From CAZJVD01 sp964549505 (GTDB lineage: Bacteria > Bdellovibrionota > UBA1018 > CAZJVD01), in assembly GCA_964549505.1 (NCBI GenBank), contig CAZJVD010000002.1, positions 1 through 64,000 of the forward strand: a DNA stretch of 64,000 nt, given 5' to 3'. The notes beneath the pieces are model-generated. The model saw only the letters and a program-made list of their open reading frames with translations. It did no database searches and was not told the origin of the DNA. A program made the position numbers and the translations under genes. How positions within the stretch are numbered: the stretch's first letter is position 1; each line of letters begins with the position of its first letter. Positions 8,901 to 18,678 of this stretch are shown here, one piece after another.

Positions 8901-10099
8901 TGATGATGGTGAAAAACGGCTTCGTTCAAGCGAGGGTCGTGAATCGCAACGACATTGTGGCGTCCAAGAAAACGGGAGACAGCAAGACCAAAGAGGCCAA
9001 GGAAACCGAGAAACATCCCGAGCTCCACCCAACCTATTTTAGGACCCGTTTCAAAAAAGTCCGGCTGTACCATCCAAATCAAATCAAAATAGTGCGCCAC
9101 CAAGATGAGAACGGATACGCCCACCAACACTTTTGGATTTCGTTTCGCCTGGCGTGGCATCAACACAAAGAATGGAATAATGAAACGGAGTAGAAACAGC
9201 ACACCCATGATCGGTCGCCAGTCATCGAGAGCACGTTTTCGGAAGTAAATCGTTTCCTCGGGAAGGTTCGCGTACCAAATCAGCATGTACTGCGAAAAAC
9301 CGATGTAGGCCCAGAAAACCGTGAACGCGAACAGGAACTTTCCGAGATCGTGAAGATGGTTTTCGTTCACGACGTCACCGAGAGCTCCGGACTTCCTGAG
9401 CATCACCGTGAGTATCGTCATTCCAGCTAGCGTCGATGAAAATAGGCCTGCAAAACAATAGATTCCAAAGATCGTGCTGAACCAATGTGGATCGAGCGAC
9501 ATGATCTGATCAAAAGCCACAAGGGTTAGAGAAAGCGCGAAAAACAGCATGAACAACGGCGCCATGCTTCGATTCTTCCGCGTGTGCTCAAAGCTACCAT
9601 CCTGATCCTGCGCGACCGATCGACCGACAAACTTTGTCGCGAAAAATGTCCAGAGTATGACAATCCCAATGTTACGAATCGTGAAGAACTTCAGATTCAG
9701 GAACCCCGACTTACCGAGCAAAATCGAATCATTTGCCACTGCATCCGTATGCGCCCAATGATAGAGCTCGTGCGCCCCGAGGATCACACCGATGCTACTC
9801 AAGACCGCGATCGGCAAATACGCTGTGAAGCTTTCCGATAAACGACGTACAGGTGAACTCCACATCGCATTGGTGAGCCATTGGAGAGCGGCAAAAAACA
9901 GTCCGCCAGCTCCCAACAACAAAAAGAAGAAGTGATTGATCAGGAAACTCGCCCACGCACGCTCTTTGTCCATCTTGAGCGCGACGAGAAACGCACCGAT
10001 TCCGACTGCGGTGAAAAGAGCAAAGAGTACTTTCCAGCCCCCAGAGACATGAAGAGGACCAGGGTTCCTTATTTCGCCGCTATGTCCGTGTGCACTCAT
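8897..10099 (-). CDS. actF: alternative complex III integral membrane subunit ActF
   Basis: Polytopic subunit (400 residues, about ten helices) of alternative complex III, which oxidises menaquinol and passes electrons to cytochrome c or directly to the oxidase. It starts with a soluble GHSGEIRNPGP segment, then paired helices typical of the NrfD-like fold. A GFSQYMLIWYANLPEET segment of the ActF family is visible. It lies 12 bp after actE and overlaps the next gene by 4 bp. Confidence 0.92.
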   Translation of the reverse strand: MSAHGHSGEIRNPGPLHVSGGWKVLFALFTAVGIGAFLVALKMDKERAWASFLINHFFFLLLGAGGLFFAALQWLTNAMWSSPVRRLSESFTAYLPIAVLSSIGVILGAHELYHWAHTDAVANDSILLGKSGFLNLKFFTIRNIGIVILWTFFATKFVGRSVAQDQDGSFEHTRKNRSMAPLFMLFFALSLTLVAFDQIMSLDPHWFSTIFGIYCFAGLFSSTLAGMTILTVMLRKSGALGDVVNENHLHDLGKFLFAFTVFWAYIGFSQYMLIWYANLPEETIYFRKRALDDWRPIMGVLFLLRFIIPFFVLMPRQAKRNPKVLVGVSVLILVAHYFDLIWMVQPDFFETGPKIGWVELGMFLGFLGLFGLAVSRFLGRHNVVAIHDPRLNEAVFHHHQ

Positions 10100-10111
10100 C
10101 TCGACATCCCT

Positions 10112-10711
10112 CTAGAACTGTTTCGCCTTTTCGATATCCGAAGCCGACGGATTCTTCGCTCGATGAAGGGCTCGCACATAATGAACGATCGCCCAGCGTT
10201 CCTCAGGCTCGACTTGAGACGCATAACTCGGCATCAGATTTTGGCCTTCGGTAATAATATGAAAAATCTTTCCGTCCGAATATCCACGGACCTTGTCTCC
10301 AGACAATGTCGGGGGACGAGGGAACTGCGGCACGACCGATCCATCACCCTCACCGCCCTTGCCATGACAGACGATGCAGTAAACATTGTAGAGACCCTGT
10401 CCCTTTTTGAACACATCACGCGTGCGCGGAAGTGGGTTTTTCAGCTCCGCAGCTGCACGTTCGGGATCGCCCTTGTAAGCGTAAGACTTGTAGCCACGCG
10501 GAACCGTCCCGGCAACCGGCTGAAAAAGTGTCTCGCGTTCGTTACCGTTTTCGTCCACCCACGGTTCTTGGGCTTTGATCGCTGGACTGTACGCCATGTT
10601 CGGCATGTACACGATACCTGGATCCTTGTGCTTACGAACACAACTCAGGAGTCCAAAGCTTAGAACAATGGACACTGCAACCGCTGCATGCAGTGTGGTT
10701 CGCAACTTCAT
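10112..10711 (-). CDS. actE: alternative complex III monohaem cytochrome c lipoprotein ActE
   Basis: Monohaem cytochrome c of alternative complex III. A short signal ends in LLSC, a lipobox, so the mature protein is likely lipid-anchored outside the inner membrane. The haem site is CIVCH with a likely Met ligand in NLMPSYAS. The start at 10711 is fixed by an ATGA overlap with the actD stop. The haem domain is closely similar in layout to the domain fused to oxidase subunit IV in this window. Confidence 0.93.
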   Translation of the reverse strand: MKLRTTLHAAVAVSIVLSFGLLSCVRKHKDPGIVYMPNMAYSPAIKAQEPWVDENGNERETLFQPVAGTVPRGYKSYAYKGDPERAAAELKNPLPRTRDVFKKGQGLYNVYCIVCHGKGGEGDGSVVPQFPRPPTLSGDKVRGYSDGKIFHIITEGQNLMPSYASQVEPEERWAIVHYVRALHRAKNPSASDIEKAKQF

Positions 10712-11292
10712 CCGAACCACCCTTCGTTCTTAACGGACCGAACATCTTGAGCACCAATCGAACTCAAGAACTGCGTCGCTTCCGCTTCGTTAAAAGGTTT
10801 GAACGAAGCGTGCTTTTGGTTTTCCTCCTCATCAGATCGATCCCATTGGACAGTCTCGATCAAGAGGGCAAACCGATCGCTGGTCAGGCGCGCATCAAAA
10901 CTTTTCTTTGTAACGTTAGGCAGACGATTGATCAGGATCATACCAACGCCCGTCGAAACACCCGCGAACAAAACTGTGAGCTCGAACATAATCGGCACAA
11001 ACGCGGGCCAAGAATTAAGTGGCTTTCCGCCAACGTTGAGCGGCCAGTCGACCGCAGAGGTCCAATACTGAAGTGCAAATGCTGTGATAAATCCTGTCAG
11101 ACCAAATGCAAAGGTGATGTACGGAAGAAACGAACGCTTGAGTCCCTGAGCGTCGTCCATGCCATGAATCGGAAACGGTGAATACGCATCGACCGATTCG
11201 TACTTTGCAGCTTTCGCCTTCTTCATCGCTTCGAGAAGCGCGGACGGACCACTGAAAAAACCGATGACTCCAGCGAGTTGATTGGAGCTCAT
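10708..11292 (-). CDS. actD: alternative complex III subunit ActD (DUF3341)
   Basis: Membrane subunit with two helices in the middle (about residues 58-80 and 100-122), 194 residues, the normal length for ActD. The family pattern is visible: a soluble N-terminal alpha/beta part ending in DAYSPFPIHGMD, then helices and a short cytoplasmic tail. Both ends overlap neighbours by 4 bp (ATGA), showing tight translational coupling within actA-F. Confidence 0.92.
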   Translation of the reverse strand: MSSNQLAGVIGFFSGPSALLEAMKKAKAAKYESVDAYSPFPIHGMDDAQGLKRSFLPYITFAFGLTGFITAFALQYWTSAVDWPLNVGGKPLNSWPAFVPIMFELTVLFAGVSTGVGMILINRLPNVTKKSFDARLTSDRFALLIETVQWDRSDEEENQKHASFKPFNEAEATQFLSSIGAQDVRSVKNEGWFG

Positions 11293-12671
11293 GAGTGCTT
11301 TCCTCCGCCCGCCTCTGGCATCACCATCTTCACTTCTGCCATCGCAATCGTTGGCATCACTCGGCAGAAGAGCAAGAAGAACGTCATGAAAAACCCGAAG
11401 CTCCCAAGCGCGATACCCCAGTCATAGAACGTCGGAACATACATGCCCCAACTCGACGGCAGATAATCACGATGGAGTGAGGTGACGGTGATCACGAAAC
11501 GTTCAAACCACATCCCGATGTTTACGAAAAGCGAGACGACAAACATGATACCGACGTGACGACGAAACCTTCGCACCCAGAACAACTGTGGGATCAACAC
11601 ATTACATGTCACCATGATCCAGTACGACCACCAGTAAGGACCGAAGGCTCGATTGATAAACGCAAACTGTTCGAAGGGATTACCGCTGTACCAAGCGATG
11701 AAAAACTCGCAGGCGTACGCGTAGCCGACCATGAGACCGGTTGCCATGATGATCTTGTTCATCCGTTCGAGGTGACCGACGGTGATGTAGTTCTTTAGAT
11801 TAAAAACCTCGCGAACAATCACAAGCAACGTCACCACCATTGCAAATCCTGAAAAGATAGCGCCCGCAACAAAGTACGGAGGAAAGATCGTCGTATGCCA
11901 GCCCGGAAGGTTGGAAACTGCGAAGTCAAACGAGACCACGCTATGCACGGACAGAACGAGTGGCGTCGAAAGACCCGCAAGCGTTAGGTAAGCGACTTCG
12001 TAGTGGGACCAGTTTCGATTCGAACCTCTCCAGCCCATCGACAAGATCGTGTAGATGAACTTACGGATCGGGTGTTTCGCCCGGTCGCGCGCGGTTGCCA
12101 GATCAGGAATGAGTCCAATAAACCAGAAGATCGCTGAAATCGTAAAATAGGTACTCACCGCGAAGACGTCCCATAGCAGTGGAGATCGGAAGTTCACCCA
12201 AAGCTCGCGCTGGTTCGGATAGGGCAAGAGCCAGAACGCCGCATACCAAGGTCGCCCCGTATGGATGACAGGGAAAATCAGAGCCGTCATCACTGCGAAG
12301 ATCGTCATGGCTTCGGCAGAACGGTTGATCCCCGTACGCCATTTTTGTCGGAACAAAAACAAGATTGCCGAAATCAACGTTCCAGCATGACCAATCCCGA
12401 TCCAAAAAACGAAGTTCACAATGAACGAACCCCATCCGGCTGGTTCGTTGATCCCCAAAACCCCGAGACCCGTCATGAACATGTCTGTCGCTAAAAGCGC
12501 TCCAAATCCGAGCGCGGAGAGCGAGACCGCTAAACAAACCCACCACTTCCACGTCGGAAAACTCTCAAGCGGACGACAAACATCATTGTCGACATCTTGA
12601 TAGGTCTTTCCACCACTGACGAGAACGTCGCCGTAAAGTTCCGTGGCACCGGCATCAGCTGTGGTGTGCAT
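11289..12671 (-). CDS. actC: alternative complex III NrfD-like membrane subunit ActC
   Basis: NrfD/PsrC-family integral membrane protein with about ten helices, thought to hold the quinol site and to link to the iron-sulfur subunit ActB. The ATG at 12671 has a clear AGGGGG ribosome site five bases upstream and overlaps actB by 17 bp. An in-frame ATG at 12698 lacks a good site. Family blocks such as HTGRPWYAAFWLLPYPNQ and HSVVSFDFA are present. Confidence 0.93.
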   Translation of the reverse strand: MHTTADAGATELYGDVLVSGGKTYQDVDNDVCRPLESFPTWKWWVCLAVSLSALGFGALLATDMFMTGLGVLGINEPAGWGSFIVNFVFWIGIGHAGTLISAILFLFRQKWRTGINRSAEAMTIFAVMTALIFPVIHTGRPWYAAFWLLPYPNQRELWVNFRSPLLWDVFAVSTYFTISAIFWFIGLIPDLATARDRAKHPIRKFIYTILSMGWRGSNRNWSHYEVAYLTLAGLSTPLVLSVHSVVSFDFAVSNLPGWHTTIFPPYFVAGAIFSGFAMVVTLLVIVREVFNLKNYITVGHLERMNKIIMATGLMVGYAYACEFFIAWYSGNPFEQFAFINRAFGPYWWSYWIMVTCNVLIPQLFWVRRFRRHVGIMFVVSLFVNIGMWFERFVITVTSLHRDYLPSSWGMYVPTFYDWGIALGSFGFFMTFFLLFCRVMPTIAMAEVKMVMPEAGGGKHS

Positions 12672-15600
12672 CGGAGCCCCCTTCTGTGACGTGTTCATCG
12701 TTCGACTCAGCTGCCTTGTTTCGAACTTTGGTAAGATACGAGATCTGTGGCTTGTTGTTCAGATCTTCGAGTACACGGAACGCGCGAGCTTCCGCCTTGA
12801 ACTTCGAAACCTGACTTTTGGGATCATTCGTGTTCCCAAAAACTATCGCGTCCGTCGGACAGGTCTGCTGACAAGCCGTGACGACATCCCCTTCACGAAG
12901 AGCTCGGTTCTCTTTGCGCGCTTCGTTCTTTGCCTTGTGAATTCGCTGCACACAGAACGTACATTTTTCCATCACCCCGCGCGTGCGAACGGTGACATCT
13001 GGATTCCACGCTAGGTCGAGTGGCTTATCGTAAGCCATCCAGTGATCAAAAAAGTTAAACCGTCGTACTTTGTACGGACAGTTATTCTGACAATAACGTG
13101 TTCCGACGCAGCGGTTGTACGTCATGTCATTGAGACCCTCGTCGCTATGAGTGGTCGCAAGAACCGGACATACCGTCTCGCAAGAGGCGTTTTCGCAATG
13201 CTGGCAAAGCATCGGTTGAAAGATCAGATCCGGTGCTTCGTCCGATCCGCTGTAGTAGCGATCGATCCGAATCCAGTGCATTTCGCGACCGACACGAACA
13301 CGGTCACGACCGACGACAGGAACGTTGTTTTCCGACTGACAAGCAACGACGCACGCGCCACAACCGGTGCACGAGGTGAGATCGATCGTCATTCCCCATC
13401 GGTTGCCCTTGTATTCAAAAGACGGCCAAATCGACGGCACGTTCTCCATCCGCAAATGCGGCTTCGTATGTGACTCTTCGCCTGGCTTTTTTCGATACGC
13501 AGCCAAGGTGATGTCGTTAACGATTGGACGATTCATCGTACGGTGATGCGCTTGAGTCATTGCCACTTCATACCGACGGCCCGTCTTCGTGAGCTTTGCT
13601 TCAAAACCTGAGAACTGTGTTCGACCGCCGTCAAAACGGACGAAACCGTAAACATTAACGCCGATCTTATTGCCAACTTTTCCCGCTGCCGTACGACCGT
13701 AACCGATCGCCGCACTCACAACCGATCCATGCATACCAGGCTGAATATGCGCGGGTAACTCACATTCAAAGTCCCCCGCGGTAACACGAACAACATCGTG
13801 TTCCGTGACACCCATTTTCGCCGCTGCACTGGGAGCTATGTTGAGATAATTGTCCCAGGTTGCGGTCGTGATGGGATCAGGCACTTCTTGCAACCACGCA
13901 TTGTTTGCGGTGGTTCCATCGCGAATTCCGGTCTGTTCGTAGAGCGCGAGATAAACGGCACCCTTTGCGTCAGTCACACCTTTGGGCAGCAATCCGAGGG
14001 CCGATGTTTGAAACCGACGAGCTTTCAGATCACCCACGCCAGCGCCAACGACTCCGGTTTCCAACGCTTTTTCCCAGAACATTTCAAAAGCAAGTCCACC
14101 CAACAGAGATGAGCCAGCTTGCTTCCATCGTGCTTTCAAATACTCATGCCAGCCAGCCGTCGAATCAGACACGATCTGGCCAGCAAGGCCCTTGACCGCA
14201 AGATCTCCTTGCCGCGCCCATTTGATGAGCATGTCTTCAAAAGCTATTGAGTCGTGCAACGGACCGATCGCAGGTTGCTGGAGTGAAAACACACCTGGAC
14301 GCGTCTGAGCATCACCCCAGTTTTCTAAAAAGTGATGGTCCGGCAACGCAAAGTCCGCCACACGCGCGGTCTCATCGAGGCGATCCGTGACAGCGATCAA
14401 CGTCTTGACGTTACGAGAGGCTTTTAAGAAACGTGGATCCCAGTATGCGGGATTGGATCGGTAGGTCACGAGTACCGAGACCTGTCCTGCTTCCATTTGC
14501 TTGATCAGATTTTCATAGGCACGACCACCGAGTTCACGCGTAAGACCCGTGCCACCCACCGTCTTGCCTTCGTTCCCAAGCAATTCGTTGAGAACACCCG
14601 CTACGACCTGAAGTCCAAGTGCCGTGTTTCCGCCCGAATGAACGCCACCAGCGATCACAAGGCTTTCACCACGGTGTTCCCAGAGATCCCGTGCAATCGC
14701 TCGCAGCTTTTCTGCGGTCACGAGTCCGCCGATCTGTTCGGCGACACGCTCCACGGTATGCGGCCCAAGAGCGTCGCCTAAACCTGAAAGTGATCCGCCG
14801 TAACGCGTGGAAATTTCGCGTGCGATTGCGAGCCCGACGCGCACTTCATCACCGGGACGAAGCGCAAAACGTTCATCGGCATTGGCACCCGTGACGGTCA
14901 CTGTCGATTCGAAACAATAGAGTTTTGAAAGATCCGCGCGATGGTGTTCAGCGTCGTTCAGTTTTCGTCGCTGTGCCCACTGTCGAGCATGCTCAACGGA
15001 GGACAAACCGGTCTGAAGGAAGTCGGAACCTAAACTCAGAACCACCTTCGCTTTATCAAAACGATACACTGGGATTTCAGCCGTCCCATGAGCGGCCCAC
15101 TGTCCTTCTAAAATCGTCTCAGCCGCGCCCGGCGCGAACTCAATATGTTCACCGTCCGAGAACGCACCCAAGAACTCATGCACGAGTTGTCGCTGCGAAA
15201 CACCATTGAGATAGCCACTCAGAACGCGAACTTTTCCACTACCCGCGGCCTGTTTGAAAGCTTTCTGAATCTCCGGACTCACTTCAGCCCAAGTCAATGT
15301 CTTGAAGCCCGCTTCTCCGCCCGTGCGCGCACCTGACATCGGCCCACGCAGACGATCGGGGTCATAGAGATCGAGCAAGGCCGCTTGCCCACGCGCGTTG
15401 AGCTTACCCTTGTTCACCGGATGGTCCGGATTGCCCTCAAGCTTGATCGGTCGACCTTCGCGGTTCTTTACCAGAACCCCATAGCTCTCGACGCCGTCAT
15501 TGTAGGTCGTTGCGTACCATGTCGCTTCACCTGGCTTGATCTCGATCGGCTGAACCGCATACGGAATAATTTTGTGAATCGGTTTGCGCGCAAATCCCAA

Positions 15601-15834
15601 ACCCGCAAGCGCCATACTCGCGCCCATGATCGTAAGAAACTCACGACGCTCAAGACCGCCCTTATCCAGGCGATCGATCAGCGCGATGGTCTCAACAGGC
15701 TTTTTGAAAAACTCTTGCCCGCGCACCTCTTGCGACTTCTCGTTTTCCCAGTAAGCGGGCGTGAGCTCGTCGAGGTCCACCCAGTGTCGGGGAGCTTCGA
15801 AGTCTTTTTTATTTTTCGAAACATCTTCGCTCAT
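12655..15834 (-). CDS. actB: alternative complex III iron-sulfur/molybdopterin-like subunit ActB
   Basis: Large (1059 residues) extra-cytoplasmic subunit. A twin-arginine-like segment RREFLTIMG starts near residue 63, inside a long N-terminal leader as is usual for ActB. Residues about 100-750 have the molybdopterin-oxidoreductase fold. Known ActB proteins carry no molybdenum cofactor; I infer the same here. The C-terminal third has four cysteine clusters, CTGCGACVVAC, CQHCENASCETVC, CVGTRYCQNNC and CTFCVQ with CQQTC, for three or four iron-sulfur centres. It lies 21 bp after actA and overlaps actC. Confidence 0.94.
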   Translation of the reverse strand: MSEDVSKNKKDFEAPRHWVDLDELTPAYWENEKSQEVRGQEFFKKPVETIALIDRLDKGGLERREFLTIMGASMALAGLGFARKPIHKIIPYAVQPIEIKPGEATWYATTYNDGVESYGVLVKNREGRPIKLEGNPDHPVNKGKLNARGQAALLDLYDPDRLRGPMSGARTGGEAGFKTLTWAEVSPEIQKAFKQAAGSGKVRVLSGYLNGVSQRQLVHEFLGAFSDGEHIEFAPGAAETILEGQWAAHGTAEIPVYRFDKAKVVLSLGSDFLQTGLSSVEHARQWAQRRKLNDAEHHRADLSKLYCFESTVTVTGANADERFALRPGDEVRVGLAIAREISTRYGGSLSGLGDALGPHTVERVAEQIGGLVTAEKLRAIARDLWEHRGESLVIAGGVHSGGNTALGLQVVAGVLNELLGNEGKTVGGTGLTRELGGRAYENLIKQMEAGQVSVLVTYRSNPAYWDPRFLKASRNVKTLIAVTDRLDETARVADFALPDHHFLENWGDAQTRPGVFSLQQPAIGPLHDSIAFEDMLIKWARQGDLAVKGLAGQIVSDSTAGWHEYLKARWKQAGSSLLGGLAFEMFWEKALETGVVGAGVGDLKARRFQTSALGLLPKGVTDAKGAVYLALYEQTGIRDGTTANNAWLQEVPDPITTATWDNYLNIAPSAAAKMGVTEHDVVRVTAGDFECELPAHIQPGMHGSVVSAAIGYGRTAAGKVGNKIGVNVYGFVRFDGGRTQFSGFEAKLTKTGRRYEVAMTQAHHRTMNRPIVNDITLAAYRKKPGEESHTKPHLRMENVPSIWPSFEYKGNRWGMTIDLTSCTGCGACVVACQSENNVPVVGRDRVRVGREMHWIRIDRYYSGSDEAPDLIFQPMLCQHCENASCETVCPVLATTHSDEGLNDMTYNRCVGTRYCQNNCPYKVRRFNFFDHWMAYDKPLDLAWNPDVTVRTRGVMEKCTFCVQRIHKAKNEARKENRALREGDVVTACQQTCPTDAIVFGNTNDPKSQVSKFKAEARAFRVLEDLNNKPQISYLTKVRNKAAESNDEHVTEGGSDAHHS

Positions 15835-15855
15835 GCCGCTTCCTTCACCATCTAC

Positions 15856-16494
15856 TCAGTAATGGCAGGTCGAACAGTTCAGCGGAGCAACCGGTTTTCC
15901 TTCGGGTTCCTCGTCGCCGGGATACATCGTTCTCAACACCGACATCGGAGTGGTCTGTCCTTCGTGACAGTCCTTACACCAACCCATATTGAGAGGTTCG
16001 GCCTGATACACCTTGTCCATTGTTTGAATCTCGCCGTGACACGTCTGACAGCGCACGCCTGCTTTAACGTGCGGTAAGTGATTGAAGTGCGCGTGGTCCG
16101 GCAACTCATGGATGCGCACCCACTGAATCGGAATACCTTTTTCGAAATTCTCTTTAATCTTTTGAATATGAGGACTGTCGGTCTTCACCACGCGATGACA
16201 GTTCATACAAACACTGAGCGGTGGAACAGTCGCGTGAACCGACTTGTACGCGTTCGTATGGCAGTAGCGACAATCCATCTTGAGCTCACCCGCATGGAGT
16301 TTGTGCGAAAATGGAATCGGTTGGTCGGGCATGTAACCTTGATGAGAAGGACTAGGAAAATTGAGTGCGACAACGGCCACGACAGCGACACCAACAGACA
16401 ACACGACCGCCGTCAACACTGCCCGCTGCGCGGTCGTCAGAGACTTGAGTTTAGAAACACAATTCAGGAGTGCGTGCTCTAAGTTGCGGAACAT
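15856..16494 (-). CDS. actA: alternative complex III pentahaem cytochrome c ActA
   Basis: First gene of the actA-F operon. One N-terminal membrane anchor (about residues 24-45) is followed by five CxxCH haem sites: CRYCH (75-79), CMNCH (96-100), CQTCH (149-153), CKDCH (173-177) and CSTCH (207-211). ActA in characterised complexes is likewise a pentahaem, membrane-anchored protein, and 212 residues is the normal size. It hands electrons from ActB toward ActE or an oxidase. No promoter was identified with certainty in the 80 bp upstream. Confidence 0.95.
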   Translation of the reverse strand: MFRNLEHALLNCVSKLKSLTTAQRAVLTAVVLSVGVAVVAVVALNFPSPSHQGYMPDQPIPFSHKLHAGELKMDCRYCHTNAYKSVHATVPPLSVCMNCHRVVKTDSPHIQKIKENFEKGIPIQWVRIHELPDHAHFNHLPHVKAGVRCQTCHGEIQTMDKVYQAEPLNMGWCKDCHEGQTTPMSVLRTMYPGDEEPEGKPVAPLNCSTCHY

Positions 16495-16574
16495 TTGAGA
16501 TATTTTTTACTCTGAACGATAGGGGCCAACCTTTGCAAGCAAATTATTTGAGTTAGCCAGAGCCTCGGGCAGCC

Positions 16575-17612
16575 CTAATCTTCCGTGTTGTCGGCATCTT
16601 CGCCGGCACCGACATCTTCGGAACGCCCGGCATCGTCGCACGGAAACGGCCCCGCACGATCCCAGATCCGAACATGCAAGTGATTGCGATGGTTCCGAAC
16701 ATGCCGAAGCAGCGGCGCAATACGCGGCCATTCGGGGTCGCCACGCGCATGTGACGCTAACTTATTGATGAGCTTCTGCGACAAGAAGATCTTACGAACG
16801 CAAGCATAGGGATTGGAGGCCAAGGTTTTAACCAGCCAGAGATTGTTTTCCACATCGAACTTGGGATCGAAATAATCAGGCGACTCACCACCCCGCGGCG
16901 TGTGAAGAAAGCCGACGTCCACATCGAGACCGTTCTTATGAGACACATGGCCCTTGCGTCCACCTTTTCCAGCCAAGCATTGACCGCGTGGTCGCGAGAT
17001 GTCGCCAACCAAAAGATGGACCCCCGTGTACTCGGAGTCTTTCGGATAGCGTTCGTCCAGCTTCAGTCCTGTCCACTCGAGCATTGCGGCCATTCGGTCC
17101 GTACCGAAGTTCACGCAACGGCCGGGTCGGCGAATCTTGAGACGATTTCTCTGAGTGCCCACCACGGGCCGTCCCGCAAACAGAAATCCGTCACTCGTCC
17201 CGCACCGAGCCTGTACGAAACGGCCACGGCGCCGCCCGTCGATCGAACGCTCTAGATGACGAAGAACATCGTCGATCCGGCCAGACCGGACGTCATCGAT
17301 GTACTCAAAATGTTCGGGCAAGGCTTCATGACAGAAACTTTCGCGACTACTCTCGGGTGAACACACCACGCCGCGCGGGCGGCGAGAAGCTGGCTTCCGG
17401 CCACAACACTGGCCACCCAAAAACCCAAACTCAGGATTCCAATCGGCGCAGAACTTAGCCGTCATTCCAAGTCCGGTCCAATCCACAAAAGGAGATTCAG
17501 GACCCCAGAGCGGCGCGCCGGCTCGGGCCCGTTCGAGTGGGAAAAACGCAATCAGACCCATGACCCATATCGCTAGAGCTCTGCAGCGCTTGGGGGAAAC
17601 GCGTAAAGACAT
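16575..17612 (-). CDS. mepA: MepA-like murein endopeptidase (peptidase M74)
   Basis: Zinc-dependent, penicillin-insensitive murein endopeptidase that cuts peptide cross-links in peptidoglycan. A signal peptide (to about ARAGAP) points to the periplasm or export. Zinc-site motifs are present: GHVSHKNGLDVDVGF (the SHxxGxxxD motif) and NHLHVRIWD (the HxH motif). The N-terminal part is unusually Cys-rich and includes QCCGRK, so disulfides are likely. The very acidic C-terminal tail is unusual. In a predatory relative this enzyme class can act on prey wall, but nothing here separates self from prey substrates. Confidence 0.85.
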   Translation of the reverse strand: MSLRVSPKRCRALAIWVMGLIAFFPLERARAGAPLWGPESPFVDWTGLGMTAKFCADWNPEFGFLGGQCCGRKPASRRPRGVVCSPESSRESFCHEALPEHFEYIDDVRSGRIDDVLRHLERSIDGRRRGRFVQARCGTSDGFLFAGRPVVGTQRNRLKIRRPGRCVNFGTDRMAAMLEWTGLKLDERYPKDSEYTGVHLLVGDISRPRGQCLAGKGGRKGHVSHKNGLDVDVGFLHTPRGGESPDYFDPKFDVENNLWLVKTLASNPYACVRKIFLSQKLINKLASHARGDPEWPRIAPLLRHVRNHRNHLHVRIWDRAGPFPCDDAGRSEDVGAGEDADNTED

Positions 17613-17742
17613 CTTATAGATCTTAAATGAGGACGAGAGCCAAAGGCTAGTCCTATCCAGTTCCCTAAGATGCGACGCGTCTCCGTTTTGGGGATATCCG
17701 GCCGCCGGTGAGGCTCTACCCTTCCTATGTGTGTTCGCTGCT

Positions 17743-17772
17743 GTTCACCGCTGTGAACGGTTTTGTTCACAG
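17743..17772. promoter_or_regulatory. GTTCAC/GTGAAC inverted-repeat cluster in the mepA/TIGR02147 gap
   Basis: Three half-sites alternate in 30 bp: GTTCAC (17743-17748), GTGAAC within CTGTGAAC (17751-17758) and GTTCACAG (17765-17772). The last two form a perfect 8-bp inverted repeat with a 6-bp spacer. It lies 52 bp upstream of the GTG of the regulator and 131 bp upstream of divergent mepA, which fits an operator better than a terminator. An AT-rich stretch (17781-17815) downstream could hold the regulator's promoter. Confidence 0.45.
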
Positions 17773-17823
17773 CAGTGCGGTTTTTCATTGATTACATAAT
17801 ATGTATGTACTAAATCCAACGAC

Positions 17824-18678
17824 GTGATTCGATTACCAACTCATTCCATCAGCGCGCTGGAGTACCTGCGCGCCGTGATCGCCGAGAAGTCGAGCGCTGC
17901 GGGCGCTAAACGCGGCGCTTTTGGCTTACGTGCCATCGCTCGCCGGGCCGGTCTCGCAGGACCTTCGTTGCTAAGCATGGTTCTGCGCGGACAGCGCAAA
18001 CTCACGCCGGATATTGCTCTCAGGTTAGCCGACGCCCTGAGCCTCAAGGGCCATGGCCGAAAACTCCTACAAGCACTTGCTCAGGCTGAAACCACAAAAA
18101 GCCCGGTCGAACGGCGGCGGGCGCGTGAGCGCGCTCTCGAGCTGCTTTCGCGTCATCCGGAGACCGAACTCTCCGCAAGCCAGTATCGATTTTTTGCACT
18201 CTGGTACATGCCTGTCCTCTATGTCTGGATTGGCGGCGATGATTTTATCGAAGACACGAAGGCGATTGCTCTGCGGCTCGGTGGAGGCGTGCGCCCCAGC
18301 GAGGTCGAGACGGCGATCGGTGACCTGCTTGCGATCGGCGCCATCAAACGAAACCGTTCGCGACGACTCGTGCAGTCGATGGGTGCGGTCACAACAGCGG
18401 ACGATGTTCCCCCCGGTGCTCTCAACTCATACTACGAACAGATGATCGATCGCGCACGCGGCGCACTCAGTTTTCCTCCCGACATGCGTGAGTTCAGTGG
18501 TCTAACGATTGCGATTTCGGATAGCGCACTCCCGCGCGTGAAAGAAAAAATCCGAGCGTTTCGCCATGAACTTAACAGCACGCTCAGCCACGACCCCGAC
18601 GCCCGAAAAATTTACCATATCGGTATGCAGGTTTTTCCAGTTCTCAAAGATCTCAATTCTAAAAGGAGTACGAAATGA
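17824..18678 (+). CDS. TIGR02147/DUF4423 family putative regulator
   Basis: Member of a family found mainly in Fibrobacteres and Bdellovibrionota, often next to a secreted protein. An N-terminal lambda-repressor-like helix-turn-helix region is readable (FGLRAIARRAGLAGPSLLSMVLRGQRKL, in two parts: residues about 32-45 and 46-60). The conserved core follows: QYRFFALWYMPVLY, then VETAIGDLLAIGAI and SYYEQMIDRARGAL. There is no signal peptide. The start is GTG without a clear ribosome site. The stop overlaps the ATG of the secreted gene, so the two are made together. Regulation of its partner or of the GTTCAC repeats is inference. Confidence 0.85.
   Translation: MIRLPTHSISALEYLRAVIAEKSSAAGAKRGAFGLRAIARRAGLAGPSLLSMVLRGQRKLTPDIALRLADALSLKGHGRKLLQALAQAETTKSPVERRRARERALELLSRHPETELSASQYRFFALWYMPVLYVWIGGDDFIEDTKAIALRLGGGVRPSEVETAIGDLLAIGAIKRNRSRRLVQSMGAVTTADDVPPGALNSYYEQMIDRARGALSFPPDMREFSGLTIAISDSALPRVKEKIRAFRHELNSTLSHDPDARKIYHIGMQVFPVLKDLNSKRSTK

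Noticed and set aside
15385..16077. Long open frame antisense to actB and actA
   Set aside because: Arg/His-rich product without motifs; the minus-strand genes carry clear haem and iron-sulfur motifs.
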